From positions 11,517,716 through 11,581,715 of the forward strand of contig NC_087067.1 of NCBI RefSeq assembly GCF_963678635.1: a DNA stretch of 64,000 nt, written 5' to 3'. Origin of the DNA: Symsagittifera roscoffensis (Eukaryota > Xenacoelomorpha > Acoela > Convolutidae). The notes beneath the pieces are model-generated. The model was not told where the DNA came from. It saw nothing but the letters and a program-made list of their open reading frames with translations, and made no database searches. This document shows, in pieces, positions 63,235 to 64,000 of this stretch; the first letter of the stretch is position 1; every line of letters starts with the position of its first letter. Both the position numbers and the translations under genes were made by a program.

Positions 63235-63948
63235 ATATGTAACCCGTTTTTAGTACTAATCTATCGCTTAAAAGCGTAATGTTTCTGCTTTACGCGACCT
63301 GTAGTATAGAAAACGCTTAAGATGCTTAAGATAAACTATTTCATTCTGATATTCAGACTACCAAACTAACGGTGGCCAGTCAATAAGCAGAATGGTCTAA
63401 GAGCAGAATGGGTCCAAGAGCAGAAAAATAGAAAAATATCAACTTCTATAAGCTAAGCGGTAAAATAATGATCAGAAATGCCTCCCAAACTAACTTTTTA
63501 CTAGTCACATTTCGTGACAATCAAATTCTACTTAGCAAAGGTTAACAGTAATACTTCTGAGTTGAACTCAATAATATCTGCTTGATTTCACATTTGATAT
63601 AATAATATACCTAATTTCACTGCTGTTTTTTTGACATTGATAATTCATATTTACAATTTTAGTCTATAACATGTCTAGGATTTTTCATGGTTCAGTCAGC
63701 TGATTCCTTTCAAATAAGTGTACATATGTACCCGGGAACACGCCATACTTGTCAAAACAAACAGTAACTCCATCAGACATATGGAACAACTGATTGCAAA
63801 TTTCTTCCTGTCGGGGCGAATGAGGGAAAACTGCGATGCGGACCGAATGTTACCCCTCCCTTAGGAGTAATTCATGATGATCATCCAGCAAAGCCAGATC
63901 TGTCATTAAACACAGAATTTGAAAGTGAGAGCGACAAAAGTTTAGCTA

Positions 63949-63974
63949 GGGGGGGGGGGGGGGGGGAGGGGGGG
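63949..63974 (+). repeat. G-rich homopolymer tract
   Basis: Eighteen G, one A, then seven G. It lies close to the window end, and nothing else is recognised in 63235-64000. Confidence 0.95.
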
Positions 63975-64000
63975 CAGAACAAGTCAAATCAAGACCATAG

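Overview
The window is a piece of an animal nuclear genome. It is AT-rich, with GT-AG introns up to several kilobases, many decayed transposons, and two 200-base runs of N (10808-11007 and 45088-45287) that mark gaps of unknown true size. An invertebrate is most likely. The env-bearing Ty3/gypsy element recalls the Tor elements described from larvacean tunicates, but that assignment is a guess; no species marker is present.

Layout. Positions 1 to about 9.4 kb hold the 3' part of a degenerate, retrovirus-like Ty3/gypsy element: protease, reverse transcriptase, RNase H and integrase fragments in shifting frames, then an env frame with two in-frame stops. After env comes a long 3' region with an extra open frame carrying an arginine-rich stretch, candidate polypurine tracts and possible LTR signals. 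From 9.4 to 21 kb the sequence is mostly non-coding, with one minus-strand exon resembling IFT80.

The main host gene runs on the plus strand from 21.6 kb to at least 45.07 kb. It encodes a nicotinic acetylcholine receptor-like (Cys-loop) subunit. I reconstruct eight exons with matching splice phases: signal peptide, ligand-binding domain with a 13-residue Cys-loop, and M1 to M3. The M3-M4 loop and M4 are not seen; they may lie in the gap at 45.09 kb or downstream. The signal-peptide exon occurs twice (21629 and 24253) because a 637-bp block was copied into a site now flanked by 393-bp direct repeats. The ligand-binding domain carries a Ser/Asp/Asn-rich insertion, and no vicinal Cys pair is present, so this is probably a non-alpha-type subunit.

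From 45.3 to 47.1 kb is an unrecognised, frame-broken coding region ending near an AATAAA. From 48.7 to 53.2 kb is a decayed minus-strand non-LTR retrotransposon interrupted by a 1.09-kb insertion with 6-bp target duplications. A BEL/Pao integrase-end fragment lies at 54.0-54.6 kb. Two more coding-like stretches, neither recognised, lie at 55.0 and 57.9 kb. The rest is non-autonomous repeats: a hAT-like MITE family with a G tract next to its end, a second hAT-like MITE with a perfect 8-bp duplication, a tRNA-derived SINE, foldback elements and several unnamed families.
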